From Corylus avellana (Eukaryota; Streptophyta; Magnoliopsida; Fagales; Betulaceae): 64,000 nt of DNA. Positions 11,615 through 22,699 of this stretch are shown one piece after another. The position numbers were made by a program, and so were the translations under genes. The notes under the pieces are model-generated. The model did not search any database and was not told where the DNA came from. It saw only the letters and a list, made by a program, of their open reading frames with translations. How positions within the stretch are numbered: the first letter of the stretch is position 1; the number at the start of each line of letters is the position of its first letter. Location of the stretch: assembly GCF_901000735.1 (NCBI RefSeq), contig NC_081542.1:30817111-30881110 (forward strand), in the 5' to 3' direction.

Positions 11615-11714
11615 NNNNNNNNNNNNNNNNNNNNNNNNNNNNNNNNNNNNNNNNNNNNNNNNNNNNNNNNNNNNNNNNNNNNNNNNNNNNNNNNNNNNNN
11701 NNNNNNNNNNNNNN
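11615..11714. other. assembly gap (100 N)
   Basis: Separates the Copia 1 3' LTR from the tandem array, which already begins in the first bases after the gap. Confidence 0.99.
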
Positions 11715-12165
11715 TTTGTGTCGTTTTCTAGCTAGTTTTTCTTTTCTTTTTTTCTTTTTCTCTCCTAAGATGGTTTCTAGTTTTAATCATGCTTAAATTG
11801 ACCTGCTTTCTCGGTGACAAAGGTGCTCCAAAGGACAACAGCCTCCACTCAAGTAAACTTCGGCGATCTTGATCTAGTTTTTTTTTTTTTTTTTTTTTTT
11901 CTTGAGAGTTGTTCTAATTTTAATCATTCTTAAATTGACTTGTTTTCAGGGTGACGTACTTTGGTGCTCCACTCATCTAAACTTAGGGGATATTGATATG
12001 TTCAAAAGAATTCTAAGTGCTTTTTACAACAAAACGATCTTGATAAGTTCCGTTTGGCAAATGTTTTGTTGTAAGTTTTTTGTTTAATTAGGAATAATTG
12101 AGTGTATATACCGTACTGGTTCTTGCCATCCGTCCTCCACAATCTACTTTATATTTTCCAATTAT

Positions 12166-12247
12166 AAAAACAAAGAGGATTATTTTCCCTTACAAGTTAT
12201 ATATATATATAACTAACTTGTAAGGGAAAATAATCCTCTTTGTTTTT
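12166..12247. repeat. perfect 34-bp inverted repeat (hairpin)
   Basis: Arms 12166-12199 and 12214-12247 are exact reverse complements, separated by a 14-bp TA-rich loop. Only one arm survives at the matching positions near 14580-14620 and 16865-16900, so the hairpin is specific to the first unit. Confidence 0.9.
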
Positions 12248-12770
12248 ATTTTTATTTTTTATGAAATGAAAGATACTATTTTATGTTCAACATTTTATTT
12301 TGTTATATCTAACGGTATATATAAAGCTATGTGATAAATATGTGGTCACGTCATTTAAAAATGCATAATATATACTAACTACTCTCAAATTCATTGAAAT
12401 AGAAATGATCATTGTCCATTGTTAAGACAAGAGAAATGCCGTCAATGTTTTGCATTGAATAATAATTGGTCAAAATCGGGATCCACTCCATTTGAAACTT
12501 AACAAATTTATTGTATGATTTGCATAAATTTTATAGATTTAATGGTGCATATGATAGTATACAATGAATACGTTACGGTATTATTTTAATTCTTTTATGA
12601 CATAGCACCACATAATTAGATCAATGTTAAATTAATCTCAAGGGTAAAAAAAAGATTGTTTCTACTTTACTTCAAGTAATGCTATTCTTAAGTCGTTTCC
12701 ATTAATTAAGGGAACTCTATATATATAGGAACCAAACATAATGCCAAGAGTCCCTAATTAAATAGAAGTT

Positions 12771-12782
12771 ATGGGTTCTTAG
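12771..12782 (+). pseudogene. dead start of secreted-peptide gene, copy 1
   Basis: The sequence upstream (TATATATAGGAACCAAACAT and GAGTCCCTAATTAAAT) matches the region before the ATG at 17409. The frame reads Met-Gly-Ser then TAG, where the live copy has Met-Gly-Ser-Lys. Downstream similarity to the signal-peptide exon is weak. Confidence 0.6.
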
Positions 12783-13437
12783 TCTTGTGTTTTCTCCCTT
12801 ACTTTAACGTGTAGAGATAGACTATAACCAGAACTACTTAAAATTTGTGTTTCTTCCCTTTCTTTTATCTCTTTATATTTCATTAAAGTTTCTATAACCA
12901 TGGGTCTAACTCTATCTGAACATGGGGATGGACGTACAATGAGAAATGCTGTGTGTCAGTATTTTTTTTCATATTTTTTTAATCTCATCTTATAAATCAA
13001 CCATTAGATTTGTAGATTTATGTGGACTCCACAAGTAGTTGATCTATTAAATTTGCAGAGGAATATGGGTCAAATATGAAGAACTTACTACCTCTAGCAT
13101 TTATCATGGATAATAGAGGACAAGGGTGCTGAGTGGACCATTTCGTGCCATTTCCTTGTTTTTTTTCTTTTTTTCTTTTTTTTCTTCTCTCCTAAGTGTG
13201 GTTTACAGTTTTAATCATGCTTAAATTGACTTGCTTACTGGGTGACATAGGTGCTCCAAAAGATAGTAGCATCCACTCAAGTAAACTTCGGGGATCTTGA
13301 TCTAGTTTTTTTCTTTCTTCTTTTCTTCTTTACAGTGGATTCTAGTTTTAATTATATATGCCTAAATTGACTTGTTTTCGGGGTGACGTACTTTGTTGCT
13401 CCACCCATCTAAACTTGGGGTATATTGATAAGTTCAA

Positions 13438-13625
13438 AACAATTCTGAGTGCTTTTTACCACAAAACGATCTTGATAAGTTCCATCTGCAAATGTTTTGT
13501 TATGAATTTTTTTGTTTCATTAGTAATAAAAAAATTCTGAGTGCTTTTTACCACAAAACGATCTTGATAAGTTCCATCTGCAAATGTTTTGTTATGAATT
13601 TTTTTGTTTCATTAGTAATAAAAAA
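13438..13625. repeat. 92-bp tandem duplication inside the array
   Basis: The segment from ATTCTGAGTGCTTTTTACCA through TTTCATTAGTAATAAAA occurs twice in a row here, with the second copy starting near 13530. The matching place in the next unit (about 15810-15905) has it once. This explains the change of offset between units from 2370 to 2279. Confidence 0.85.
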
Positions 13626-15140
13626 TTATTGATATGACATAAAGGTCTTTACTCCTGTGAGAGAAAAAAAAAAAAAAGAAGAAGAAGTAATTTTAAAAGA
13701 TTTTTTCGTTTTCTTTTTCTCCCCTAATCGTGGTTTCTAGTTTTAATCGTGCTTAAATTGACTTACTTTCTGGGTGACATAGGTGCTCCAAAGGACTACA
13801 ACCTCCACTCAAGTAATCTTCAAGGATCTTGATCTAGTTTGTTTTTTTTTTTTTTTTCTTCTTCTTCTTGAGAGTGGTTTCAAGTTTTAATCGTGCTTAA
13901 ATTGACTTGTTTTCGGGTTGACGTACTTTGGTGCTCCACTCATCTAAACTTGGGGATATTGATATGTTCAAAACGATTCTGAGTGCTTTTTACAACAAAA
14001 CGATCTTGATAAGTTCCATTTGGCAAATCTTTTGTTGTCAATTTTTTGTTTGATTTGTAATAAAAAAATTATTGATATAACATAAAGGTCTTTACTCCTG
14101 TGACAAAAAAAAAAAAAAGTAATTTTGAAATGATTTTTTCTTTTCTTTTTCCCTCCTAATCGTGGTTTCTAGTTTTAATCGTGCGTAAATTGACTTTCTT
14201 TCTTGGTGATGTAAGTGTTCCAAAGGACAACAACCTCCACTCAAGTAAACTTCACGGATCTTGATCGCGTTTTTTTTTTCTTCTTCTTCTTCTTGAGAGT
14301 GGTTTCTAGTTTTAATCGTGCTTAAATTGACTTGTTTTTGGGGTTTCCTACTTTGGTGCTCCACTCATCTAAACTTGGGGAATATTGATATGTTCAAAAC
14401 GATTCCGAGTGCTTTTTAGATATTGATAAGTTCCATTTGGCAAATGTTTTGTTGTGAGTTTTTTTGTTTGATTAGTAATAAAAAATTATTTTAGAATTGA
14501 GTGTATATATCGTACCGGTACCTGGCATTCGTCCTTGACAATCTACTTTATATTTTTCCAATTCTTCAATATATATATATATAATTTGTAAGGGAAAATT
14601 TTCCTCTTCGTTTTAATTTTTATTTTTTTTGTGAAATGAAAGATACTATTTTATGTTCAACATTTTATTTTGTTGTATCTAACGATATATATAAAACCAT
14701 GTGATAAATAAGTTGTCACGTCATTTAAAAAATGCATAATATGCACTATTAAATATACAATAAAATAACATCATTACAACGAAATAACTCCTCTTGAATG
14801 GAAATGATCGTTGATGTTTGCATTGAATAGTAATTGGTACAAAATTGGGATCCACTCCATTTGAAACTTAACAAATTTATTGTATGATTTGCATAAATTT
14901 TATAGATTCAATGGTGCATATGATAGTATACAATGAATATGTTACGGTATTATTTTAATTCTTTTATGACATGGCACCACATAATTAGATCAATGTTAAA
15001 TTAATCTCAAGGGTAAAAAAAAAGATTGTTTCTACTTTACTTCAAGTAATGCTATTCTTAAGTCGTTTCCATTAATTAAGGGAACTCTATACATATAGGA
15101 ACCAAACATAATGCCAAGAGTCCCTAATTAAATAGAAGTT

Positions 15141-15152
15141 ATGGGTTCTTAG
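15141..15152 (+). pseudogene. dead start of secreted-peptide gene, copy 2
   Basis: Same context and same Met-Gly-Ser-TAG frame as at 12771, in the second 2.3-kb unit. Confidence 0.6.
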
Positions 15153-17336
15153 TCTTGTGTTTTCTCCCTTACTTTAACATGTAGAGGTAGACTATAACTT
15201 GAACTATTTAAAATTTGTGTTTCTTCCCTTTCTTTTATCTCTTTATATTTTGTTAAAGTTTCTATAACCATGGGTCTAACTCTATCTGAACATGGGGATG
15301 GACGTACAATGAGAAACGCTGTGTGTCAATATTTTTTTTCATATTTTTTTAATCTCATCTTATAAATCAACCATTAGATTTATAGATTTATGTAGACCCC
15401 ACAAGTAGTTGATCTATTAAATTTGCAGAGGAATATGGGTCAAATATGAAGAACTTACTACCTCTAGCATTTATCATGGATAATAGAGGACAAGGGTGCT
15501 GAGTGGACCGTTTCGTGCCATTTCCTTTTTTTTTTTCTTTTTTTTTCTTTTTTCTTCTCTCCTAAGTGTGGTTTCTAGTTTTAATCATGCTTAAATTGAC
15601 TTGCTTACTGGGTGACATAGGTGCTCCAAAAGATAGTAGCATCCACTCAAGTAAACTTCGGGGATTTTGATCTAGTTTTTTTCTTTCTTCTTTTCTTCTT
15701 TACAGTGGATTCTAGTTTTAATTATATATGCCTAAATTGACTTGTTTTCGGGGTGACGTACTTTGTTGCTCCACCCATCTAAACTTGGGGTATATTGATA
15801 AGTTCAAAACAATTCTGAGTGCTTTTTACCACAAAACGATCTTGATAAGTTCCATCTGCAAATGTTTTGTTATGAATTTTTTTGTTTCATTAGTAATAAA
15901 AAATTATTGATATGACATAAAGGTCTTTACTCCTGTGAGAGAAAAAAAAAAAAAAAAAGAAGAAGAAGTAATTTTAAAAGATTTTTTCGTTTTCTTTTTC
16001 TCCCCTAATCGTGGTTTCTAGTTTTAATCGTGCTTAAATTGACTTACTTTCTGGGTGACATAGGTGCTCCAAAGGACTACAACTTCCACTCAAGTAATCT
16101 TCAAGGATCTTGATCTAGTTTGTTTTTTTTTTTTTTCTTCTTCTTCTTGAGAGTGGTTTCAAGTTTTAATCGTGCTTAAATTGACTTGTTTTCGGGTTGA
16201 CGTACTTTGGTGCTCCACTCATCTAAACTTGGGGATATTGATATGTTCAAAACGATTCTGAGTGCTTTTTACAACAAAACGATCTTGATAAGTTCCATTT
16301 GGCAAATCTTTTGTTGTCAATTTTTTGTTTGATTTGTAATAAAAAAATTATTGATATAACATAAAGGTCTTTACTCCTGTGACAAAAAAAAAAAAAAGTA
16401 ATTTTGAAATGATTTTTTCTTTTCTTTTTCCCTCCTAATCGTGGTTTCTAGTTTTAATCGTGCGTAAATTGACTTTCTTTCTTGGTGATGTAAGTGTTCC
16501 AAAGGACAACAACCTCCACTCAAGTAAACTTCACGGATCTTGATCGCGTTTTTTTTTTCTTCTTCTTCTTCTTGAGAGTGGTTTCTAGTTTTAATCGTGC
16601 TTAAATTGACTTGTTTTTGGGGTGCCATACTTTGGTGCTCCACTCATCTAAACTTGGGGAATATTGATATGTTCAAAACGATTCCGAGTGCCTTTTAGAT
16701 ATTGATAAGTTCCATTTGGCAAATGTTTTGTTGTGAGTTTTTTTGTTTGATTAGTAATAAAAAATTATTTTAGAATTGAGTGTATATATCGTACCGGTAC
16801 CTGGCATTCGTCCTTGACAATCTACTTTATATTTTTCCAATTCTTCAATATATATATATATATATATAATTTGTAAGGGAAAATATTCCTCTTCGTTTTA
16901 ATTTTTATTTTTTTGTGAAATGAAAGATACTATTTTATGTTCAACATTTTATTTTGTTGTATCTAACGATATATATAAAACCATGTGATAAATAAGTTGT
17001 CACGTCATTTAAAAAATGCATAATATGCACTATTAAATATACAATAAAATAACATCTTTACAACGAAATAACTCCTCTTGAATGGAAATGATCGTTGATG
17101 TTTGCATTGAATAGTAATTGGTACAAAATTGGGATCCACTCCATTTGAAACTTAACAAATTTATTTGATGATTTGATTAAATTTTATAGATTTAGTGGTG
17201 TATACGTTCGGTAGTATAGAAAGAATATGTTACTGTATTATTTTAATTCTTTTTGGAAATGGCACCACATAAAGATTGTTTCTATTTTACTTCAAGTAAT
17301 GCTACTCTTAAGTCGTTTCTATTAATTAATGGGACT

Positions 17337-17350
17337 CTATATATATATAG
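17337..17350 (+). promoter_or_regulatory. TATA-box candidate for the peptide gene
   Basis: CTATATATATATAG lies about 60 bp before the ATG at 17409. It is conserved in the two dead copies upstream. Confidence 0.5.
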
Positions 17351-17408
17351 GAACCAAACATATTAAAGTGGTCGATCAGAGCCGAGAGTCCCTAATTAAA
17401 TACAAGTT

Positions 17409-17736
17409 ATGGGTTCCAAGTTATGTGCTCTTCTTATAGGGGTTTTACTCTTTCTTACTATCGCGCTCCCTGCACAAGGAAGACCAAGAGAACTCGGTGA
17501 AGCTTTTAGAGCTGGTGAGCCTCTCTCTCTCTCCCTCTCTCTCATGAATTTCCTTCTATATATGTTCTCGTATTTTCTTCTATGGCCTGATATTTTTTAA
17601 TCTTTAAAAACCTCTTGTTGTGCATCACCAACCGTACATGCTCAAATATTTCGACTGGGTGGCTGCAGGAATGCGCACAATGGCTGAATATAAATGGGTG
17701 AAACAGGGTCCAAGCCAGGGCGACCGCGGGCACTAG
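17409..17736 (+). CDS. candidate secreted signalling-peptide precursor (PIP/CEP-like C-terminus)
   Basis: Two exons (17409-17514 and 17669-17736) join with canonical GT and AG borders and give 57 residues. Residues 1 to about 24 form a clear signal peptide (MGSKLCALLIGVLLFLTIAL, then PAQGR). The spacer is short and charged, and the C-terminus is KQGPSQGDRGH followed directly by TAG. The ending fits the pattern of PAMP-induced peptide (PIP) precursors, which end in SGPSxxGxGH, and of CEP precursors, which end in GH. These are processed outside the cell and bind receptor kinases. The first Ser of SGPS is Gln here and the precursor is shorter than usual, so assignment is tentative. I chose this start because the signal peptide begins there and a TATA box lies 60 bp upstream. 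Confidence 0.5.
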
Positions 17737-18946
17737 TTAGCCATAGCTTCTTTTAAATTTTTGTTGTAGGGTTGAATCCAAACCTAAACTAGCTAGCCAT
17801 AGCCTCACTAATCTTGTCCGAACAAGATTGCCGCCGAGCTCCAGAAGCTAGCGTAATAAAAGTAAGGCTCCAAGAACAAAAAATTTGATTGCTCGACAAG
17901 AGAATTTAATGAAGAATTTATTCCAAAAATCAGACATATTTTATTTTTATTAATTACGTTATTTAAAATTGGAATTTTATTGATTTTATTTTTTCTTCAT
18001 TATTCAAAAATTTTCATAATATGCCTAGCTAGTTTTAAAAACCTCTTGCTGTGCATCACCAACCGTATATGCTCAAATATTTCGACTTGGTGGCCAACAA
18101 AGACTGTCTCCGCATGGCAACTCAGGGTGATGGAGACAAGTGAGCCAATATCCAATACGTTATATAATAGACACCACCGTAGCAGCTAGCAACAGCAAGA
18201 AGAAAAATGAAGATAAGAAAGCAGCATTTCAAACTCAAGATGAAGATAGCCAAATTCAAATGACGAAAGATACGATTACACAATTATGGTATCTTTGTAA
18301 TAACTGTTAATATGATGTACACGTTTTACAAAATACCCCATGAGGGTGTGATCGTTTTGGGTATTTTTCAGTAAGTCAAATACCATTGGTGATAAGGTAG
18401 GAAAAAATAAAAATCTGCAAACATAAATACTAAAAAAGTAATTGACCCTTATTATTATGATCAGTTTATAATTAAGTTATTTAAAATTGGGATTTTATTT
18501 GATTGTAACTTTCCTTTATTATTCTAGAGATTTCCACAAGACGTGTAAGAGGGAGAGTTGAATTTTGTTATATAATCAGAAATTGGATTTTTTATTTTTT
18601 ATTTTTATTTTTTATGTTTGCCTTGAATCCTTGATGGAATATATTTGTGACCCACAACGTCACCTTGCATCAATTTTTCCTAAATTTAAGAAATCAAACT
18701 AGCTACTTTTTGCTTCTATATTTAAATAAACTTCACAATATTTTTTCTTTATCCTTTTCCTATGCTATTAAATATTCTTTCAATTAATTGTGTAAGGAAA
18801 ATAGATACAAAAGAGAAAGTCATCTAAATATTCTTTCAAATAAATGGTAGAGATCAAAGAGAGGAAATAAAGTCTTTTTATATTAAAATAATGTTTTAGG
18901 GGAGTACTTTTGGTTCCCTTGGATTAAGAAACGCTAATAAAATATG
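17737..18946. other. intergenic DNA with a partial copy of the peptide-gene intron
   Basis: Bases 18033-18100 repeat the end of the peptide-gene intron (17604-17665), including CTGTGCATCACCAACCGTAT and GCTCAAATATTTCGACT. The exon 2 sequence after it is not preserved. The rest is AT-rich with no coding signal. Confidence 0.6.
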
Positions 18947-19456
18947 TGTTAAGAGCAAACCAAAAGATCAAATGAAGTCCAAGGATAATCAAGAAACTCC
19001 ATCTAATACACGTGACAAACACCATAGTTTTCATGCAACCTTGACACCTACAGCAGCCACTAGAAGGACTTCACATCATAGCAACTTTTCTTCCTCAGTT
19101 CATGGAAACTTGCTCCTCCCCACTTCTGCACACACCAGTAGAGTACAACAGCAGCCTATCCCTGCTAACCTGTAGCAGCCTGTCATCCCCATTTCTTGCT
19201 GAAAATCCAACTCCTTAAGTTATGGCTGATTTTCCTCCAAGCAATGCCATCAACTCAACACACCTTTGAGTTCATCAATTTCCTTTCTCTACCTTTTAGT
19301 CATTTCTTGGTTTACCAATCTTGTAAAGTTTTGTTTAGTCTTTCCTCTTGTAATCACCATACCTTGTAATTACTCTTAAGCCTATTGCTATAAATACTTA
19401 ATACACTTGCTGTTGTTGGTTAAGCAAAACCAAAAACAGTTTCTCTTAAACTTTCA
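18947..19456 (+). repeat. 5' LTR of Copia 2
   Basis: Begins TGTTAAGAGC and ends ACTTTCA. The 3' LTR differs from it at a low percentage of sites. Confidence 0.88.
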
Positions 19457-19468
19457 TGGTATCAAAGC
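19457..19468 (+). promoter_or_regulatory. primer-binding site of Copia 2
   Basis: TGGTATCAAAGC, one base from the usual tRNA-iMet complement. Confidence 0.85.
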
Positions 19469-19489
19469 ATTAAGAGTCAACACTCACCA

Positions 19490-19921
19490 ATGGCTGCTTC
19501 TAGCTCTTCGATCTCCTCCTCTGCTATTCCACCAACTGAAACCACCTCACCCCTTTCTCTCACACCAAACTTCTCCCAACTCTTCAAATTGGAAGGTCCT
19601 AACTACCTAGGCTGGGTTGCTCAGTTCTAGCCTATCCTCAAGGCTAATGACCTCGAGGGAATGGTTGATGGCACTGACGTCTGCCCCAATCAGCTCATCC
19701 CCAACAGTGATGGCACTGAACAAGTCCTTAACCCTACCTACACTTTATGGCAGAAAAGAGACCAGCATCTTCTAAGCTGGATTGTCTACTCCTTGTCCCC
19801 ACCCTTGATGGCTTCGATGTATGGTATGAAAACATCACACCAAGCTTGGAAATATCTTGCTGAAAGGTATGCTTCTCAATCAAGGTCTCATATCTCCTAG
19901 CTCAAGCGGCAGTTACAAAGC
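19490..19921 (+). pseudogene. Copia 2 Gag N-terminus
   Basis: The frame starts at the ATG at 19490 (MAASSSSISSSAIPP) and reads a UBN2-type Gag (FSQLFKLEGPNYLGWVAQF, KRDQHLLSWIVYSLSPPLMA, SHQAWKYLAERYASQS). TAG codons at 19628-19630 and 19898-19900 interrupt it. It continues in the same frame into the 628-residue frame at 19922. At both stops, single C-to-T changes of Gln codons would explain the loss. Confidence 0.82.
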
Positions 19922-21808
19922 TTGCAGCAAGGGAGCAAATCACGCACTGAGTACCTCAACACAGCCAAACAGTGGGCTGATCAACTCTCTGCAATAGGGA
20001 AACCTGTTAAGGATGATGATCTTATCTCCTTTACTATCAGTGGTTTAAACCCAATGTACAATTCCTTTGTTGCTACATTCTCCTTTCATGTTCAAGATCG
20101 TACCATGACCTTTGCCAACTTCCAAGCTGAGTTGCTGAGCCATGAGATTCTCATTCAGAGCCAGCAACAGCAAGCTCTCACACCAGAAACTGGCAGCTTT
20201 GCCTTGTACACCATCAAACAAGGACCTTCAAACTTCAACCATCAAAACTCCCCCAACTCCAAGAAGCCAAGGTTTCCTCCAAGACTCAATCCACGCAGCC
20301 AACATTTTGCTACCAAACCAGAATGGAGGGATGCCATGTCTCTTGAGTATAATGCTCTTCTCTCCAATCAAACCTGGACCCTTTGCCCTAGGCCTTCTCA
20401 TCAAAATGTGGTCAGAAACAAATGGGTCTTCAAAATCAAACAAAAACCAGATGGCACTATGGACAGATTCAAGGCATGTTTAGTTGCTAAAGGATTTGAT
20501 CAGTTGAGTGGTGTGGACTACTATGAGATCTTCAGCCCTGTTGTGAAACCTACCACCATTTGTTTGGTTCTTGCTTTGGCAGTCCAATTCGATTGGAATA
20601 TCAAACAACTTGATGTTTCAAATGCCTTCCTTCTTGGCATACTGACTGAGGAGGTGTACATGGAGCAACCTCCAGGTTGTGTTCATCTTTTATACCCTGA
20701 TCATATTTGCAAATTGAATAAGTCTATCTATGAGTTAAAGCAGGCACCTAGAGCTTGGTTCACTCGTCTCTCCCAGGCCTTGCTGGATATAGGCTTCTCT
20801 GGTTCACAAGTTGATCCCTCCCTCTTTACTTATCATGCTGGACCTATCCACATCTTTCATCTAGTCTATGTGGATGACATCATTCTCACAGGCAATCACT
20901 CAGAAACTCTCATGGTCATTATCAACAAGTTGCATGCTGACTTTGCCATGAAAGACCTTGGTTCTCTCACTTACTTCCTTGGAATTCAAGCCACTCGAGA
21001 CTCTGTAGGCCTTCATCTTCGACAATCCAAGTACATTCTTGATCTTCTTGACATAGCTCAGATGACAGAATGCAAACCTTATTCAGCTCCCTGCAGTGCT
21101 GGTTCCAGGATGTCCAAGTTTGATGGAGAACCTCTCTCTAACCCTACCAAATATAGACAAATTGTAGGTGCTCTGCAGTATGTGACTCTCACCAGACCAG
21201 ACATTGCATACTCAGTAAACCAACTTCGTCAACACATGCATGCTCCAAGTTCAGTTCATCTCACAGCAGCCAAACGAGTCCTCAAATATCTCAAGGGTTC
21301 TGTTAATTTTGGTCTTCAATATGGCAAAGGTCCTTTCACTATTACCACCTACTATGATTCTGATTGGGCTGGTAACCCTGATGACAGGAGATCCACCACT
21401 GGTTTTGGTATTTTCTTTGGCCCAAATTTAATCTCCTGCTCAGCCAAGAAACAGCATATGGTCTCCAGGTCCAGTACTGAAGCAGAATATCGATCATTTT
21501 CCCTTGCAACAGCTGAAATGTTCTGGCTTCGCGTGCTATTCAAGGAACTCCACATCAGTCTCCCTTCTCCTCCCACTCTCTGGTGTGATAACTCAGGAGC
21601 TCTTGCTTTGGCCTATAATCCAGTCTTTCATGCACGCACCAAACATATTGAGATAGATGTCCACTTTGTCCGAGAGAAAGTGCTCAACCGCGACATTCAA
21701 ATCCATTATCTCTCCACTCTCGACCAAGTTGCAATATCTTCACCAAAGGTCACACTGCTACAAGGTTCTGCTTTCTCAAGGGTAAACTCATGGTCCTCCC
21801 TCCCATGA
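19922..21808 (+). CDS. Copia 2 Gag-reverse transcriptase-RNase H fusion frame
   Basis: One open frame of 628 residues joins Gag residues (about 1-125, for example LISFTISGLNPMYNSFVATF) directly to reverse transcriptase (from about residue 130, EWRDAMSLEYNALLSNQTW). Zinc knuckle, protease and integrase are gone, yet the frame is kept across the junction near 20300. Catalytic VYVDDIILTG and RNase H motifs ([43 protein letters not shown]) are present. Decay is visible: CLVAKGF for RLVAKGF, YELKQAP for YGLKQAP, and a one-base loss near 21733 that shifts the frame after DQVA. It could be mobilised only with help from an intact relative, if at all. Confidence 0.88.
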   Translation: MQQGSKSRTEYLNTAKQWADQLSAIGKPVKDDDLISFTISGLNPMYNSFVATFSFHVQDRTMTFANFQAELLSHEILIQSQQQQALTPETGSFALYTIKQGPSNFNHQNSPNSKKPRFPPRLNPRSQHFATKPEWRDAMSLEYNALLSNQTWTLCPRPSHQNVVRNKWVFKIKQKPDGTMDRFKACLVAKGFDQLSGVDYYEIFSPVVKPTTICLVLALAVQFDWNIKQLDVSNAFLLGILTEEVYMEQPPGCVHLLYPDHICKLNKSIYELKQAPRAWFTRLSQALLDIGFSGSQVDPSLFTYHAGPIHIFHLVYVDDIILTGNHSETLMVIINKLHADFAMKDLGSLTYFLGIQATRDSVGLHLRQSKYILDLLDIAQMTECKPYSAPCSAGSRMSKFDGEPLSNPTKYRQIVGALQYVTLTRPDIAYSVNQLRQHMHAPSSVHLTAAKRVLKYLKGSVNFGLQYGKGPFTITTYYDSDWAGNPDDRRSTTGFGIFFGPNLISCSAKKQHMVSRSSTEAEYRSFSLATAEMFWLRVLFKELHISLPSPPTLWCDNSGALALAYNPVFHARTKHIEIDVHFVREKVLNRDIQIHYLSTLDQVAISSPKVTLLQGSAFSRVNSWSSLP

Positions 21809-21821
21809 GTTTGCAAGGGGG

Positions 21822-22328
21822 TGTTAAGAGTAAACCAGAAGATCAAATGAAGTCCAAGGATAATCAAGAAACTCCATCTAATACACGTGACAAACACCAT
21901 AGTTTTCATGCAACCTTGACACCTACAGCAACCACTAGAAGGACTTCACATCACAGCAATTTTTCTTCCTCAATTCATGGAAACTTGCTCCCCACTTCTG
22001 CACACACCAGTAGACTACAACAGTAGCCTATCCCTGCTGACCTGCAGCAACCTGTCATCCCCATTTCTTGCTGCAAGTCCAACTCCTTAAGTTATGGTTG
22101 ATTTTCCTCCAAGCAATGCCATCAACTCAGCACACCTTTGAGTTTCTCAATTTACTTTCTCTACCTTTTAGTCATTTCGTGGTTTACCAATCTTGTAAAG
22201 TTTTGTTTAGTCTTTCCTCTTGTAATCACCATACCTTGTAATTACTCTTGAGCCTATGGCTATAAATACGTAATACACTTGCAGTTGTTGGTTAAGCAAA
22301 ACCAAAAACAGTTTCTCTTAAACTTTCG
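21822..22328 (+). repeat. 3' LTR of Copia 2
   Basis: Begins TGTTAAGAGT and ends CTTTCG, where the 5' LTR ends in CA. Confidence 0.88.
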
Positions 22329-22699
22329 GTATGTTTTATTAAACCGGATTCTCTTTTGCCCAAAATAGATCATAAAAATGGATCCTCTTCCGTCCAAAAC
22401 CGCTAGCTCCAAGCGGGTCACAACAGCGGGGATAGTGGTCTCGTTTATTTGCGTAATCGTCAGAGAAGCCTTCAATGCAGAATCCACAGAAGCCATTGGT
22501 AGCTGTGTAAATGATTTCAGATTAGTGTCAAATCCAAAGAAGACTCTTTTAAAGAGTTAAAATTTCTTTACTTTATGCCAAGAGACAAGACAAGAGGCCT
22601 ATTTGACCATAAAATTTCCTTTCTTTACCTCGGTTTGTTTGGACATTTTAATATTAAACTTTAAATTACGAAAATGCCCTGATCAAATCATAGAGGTGT

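Larger units (their letters stand above)
11715..17400. repeat. three-level nested tandem array
   Basis: The largest period is about 2.3-2.4 kb. Bases near 12110-14480 recur at about 14480-16770, and part of a third unit runs to 17400. Within each unit, 430-530 bp subunits recur, each with two related halves. One half has TGACATAGGTGCTCCAAAGGACAAC (in variants), CACTCAAGTAAACTTC and GATCTTGATC. The other has TTGGTGCTCCACTCATC, TAAACTTGGGGATATTGATA and GATCTTGATAAGTTCC. Starts of the second half are near 11935, 13365, 13900, 14325, 15735, 16180 and 16605. Poly-T tracts separate the halves. The distal part of each 2.3-kb unit carries a copy of the promoter and start codon of the peptide gene at 17409. 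Confidence 0.85.
18947..22328 (+). mobile_element. Copia LTR retrotransposon 2, internally deleted
   Basis: The LTRs are 18947-19456 and 21822-22328 (about 510 bp). The primer site TGGTATCAAAGC follows the first and the purine tract TTGCAAGGGGG precedes the second. Flanking 5-mers are ATATG (18942-18946) and GTATG (22329-22333), a target-site duplication with one mismatch. The interior is only about 2.4 kb: it runs from Gag straight into reverse transcriptase, with protease and integrase missing. Confidence 0.92.

Noticed and set aside
13358..13540. 60-codon plus-strand frame, repeated at 15728-15910
   Set aside because: Same reason: part of the array subunit, with no signal peptide or known motif.
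14092..14364. 90-codon minus-strand frame, repeated at 16371-16643
   Set aside because: It spans poly-T tracts of the tandem array, and its repetition only reflects the array.
12900..17300. Possible CRISPR-like array because of regular repeats
   Set aside because: Units are long, degenerate and nested without unique spacers, and the genome is plant nuclear.
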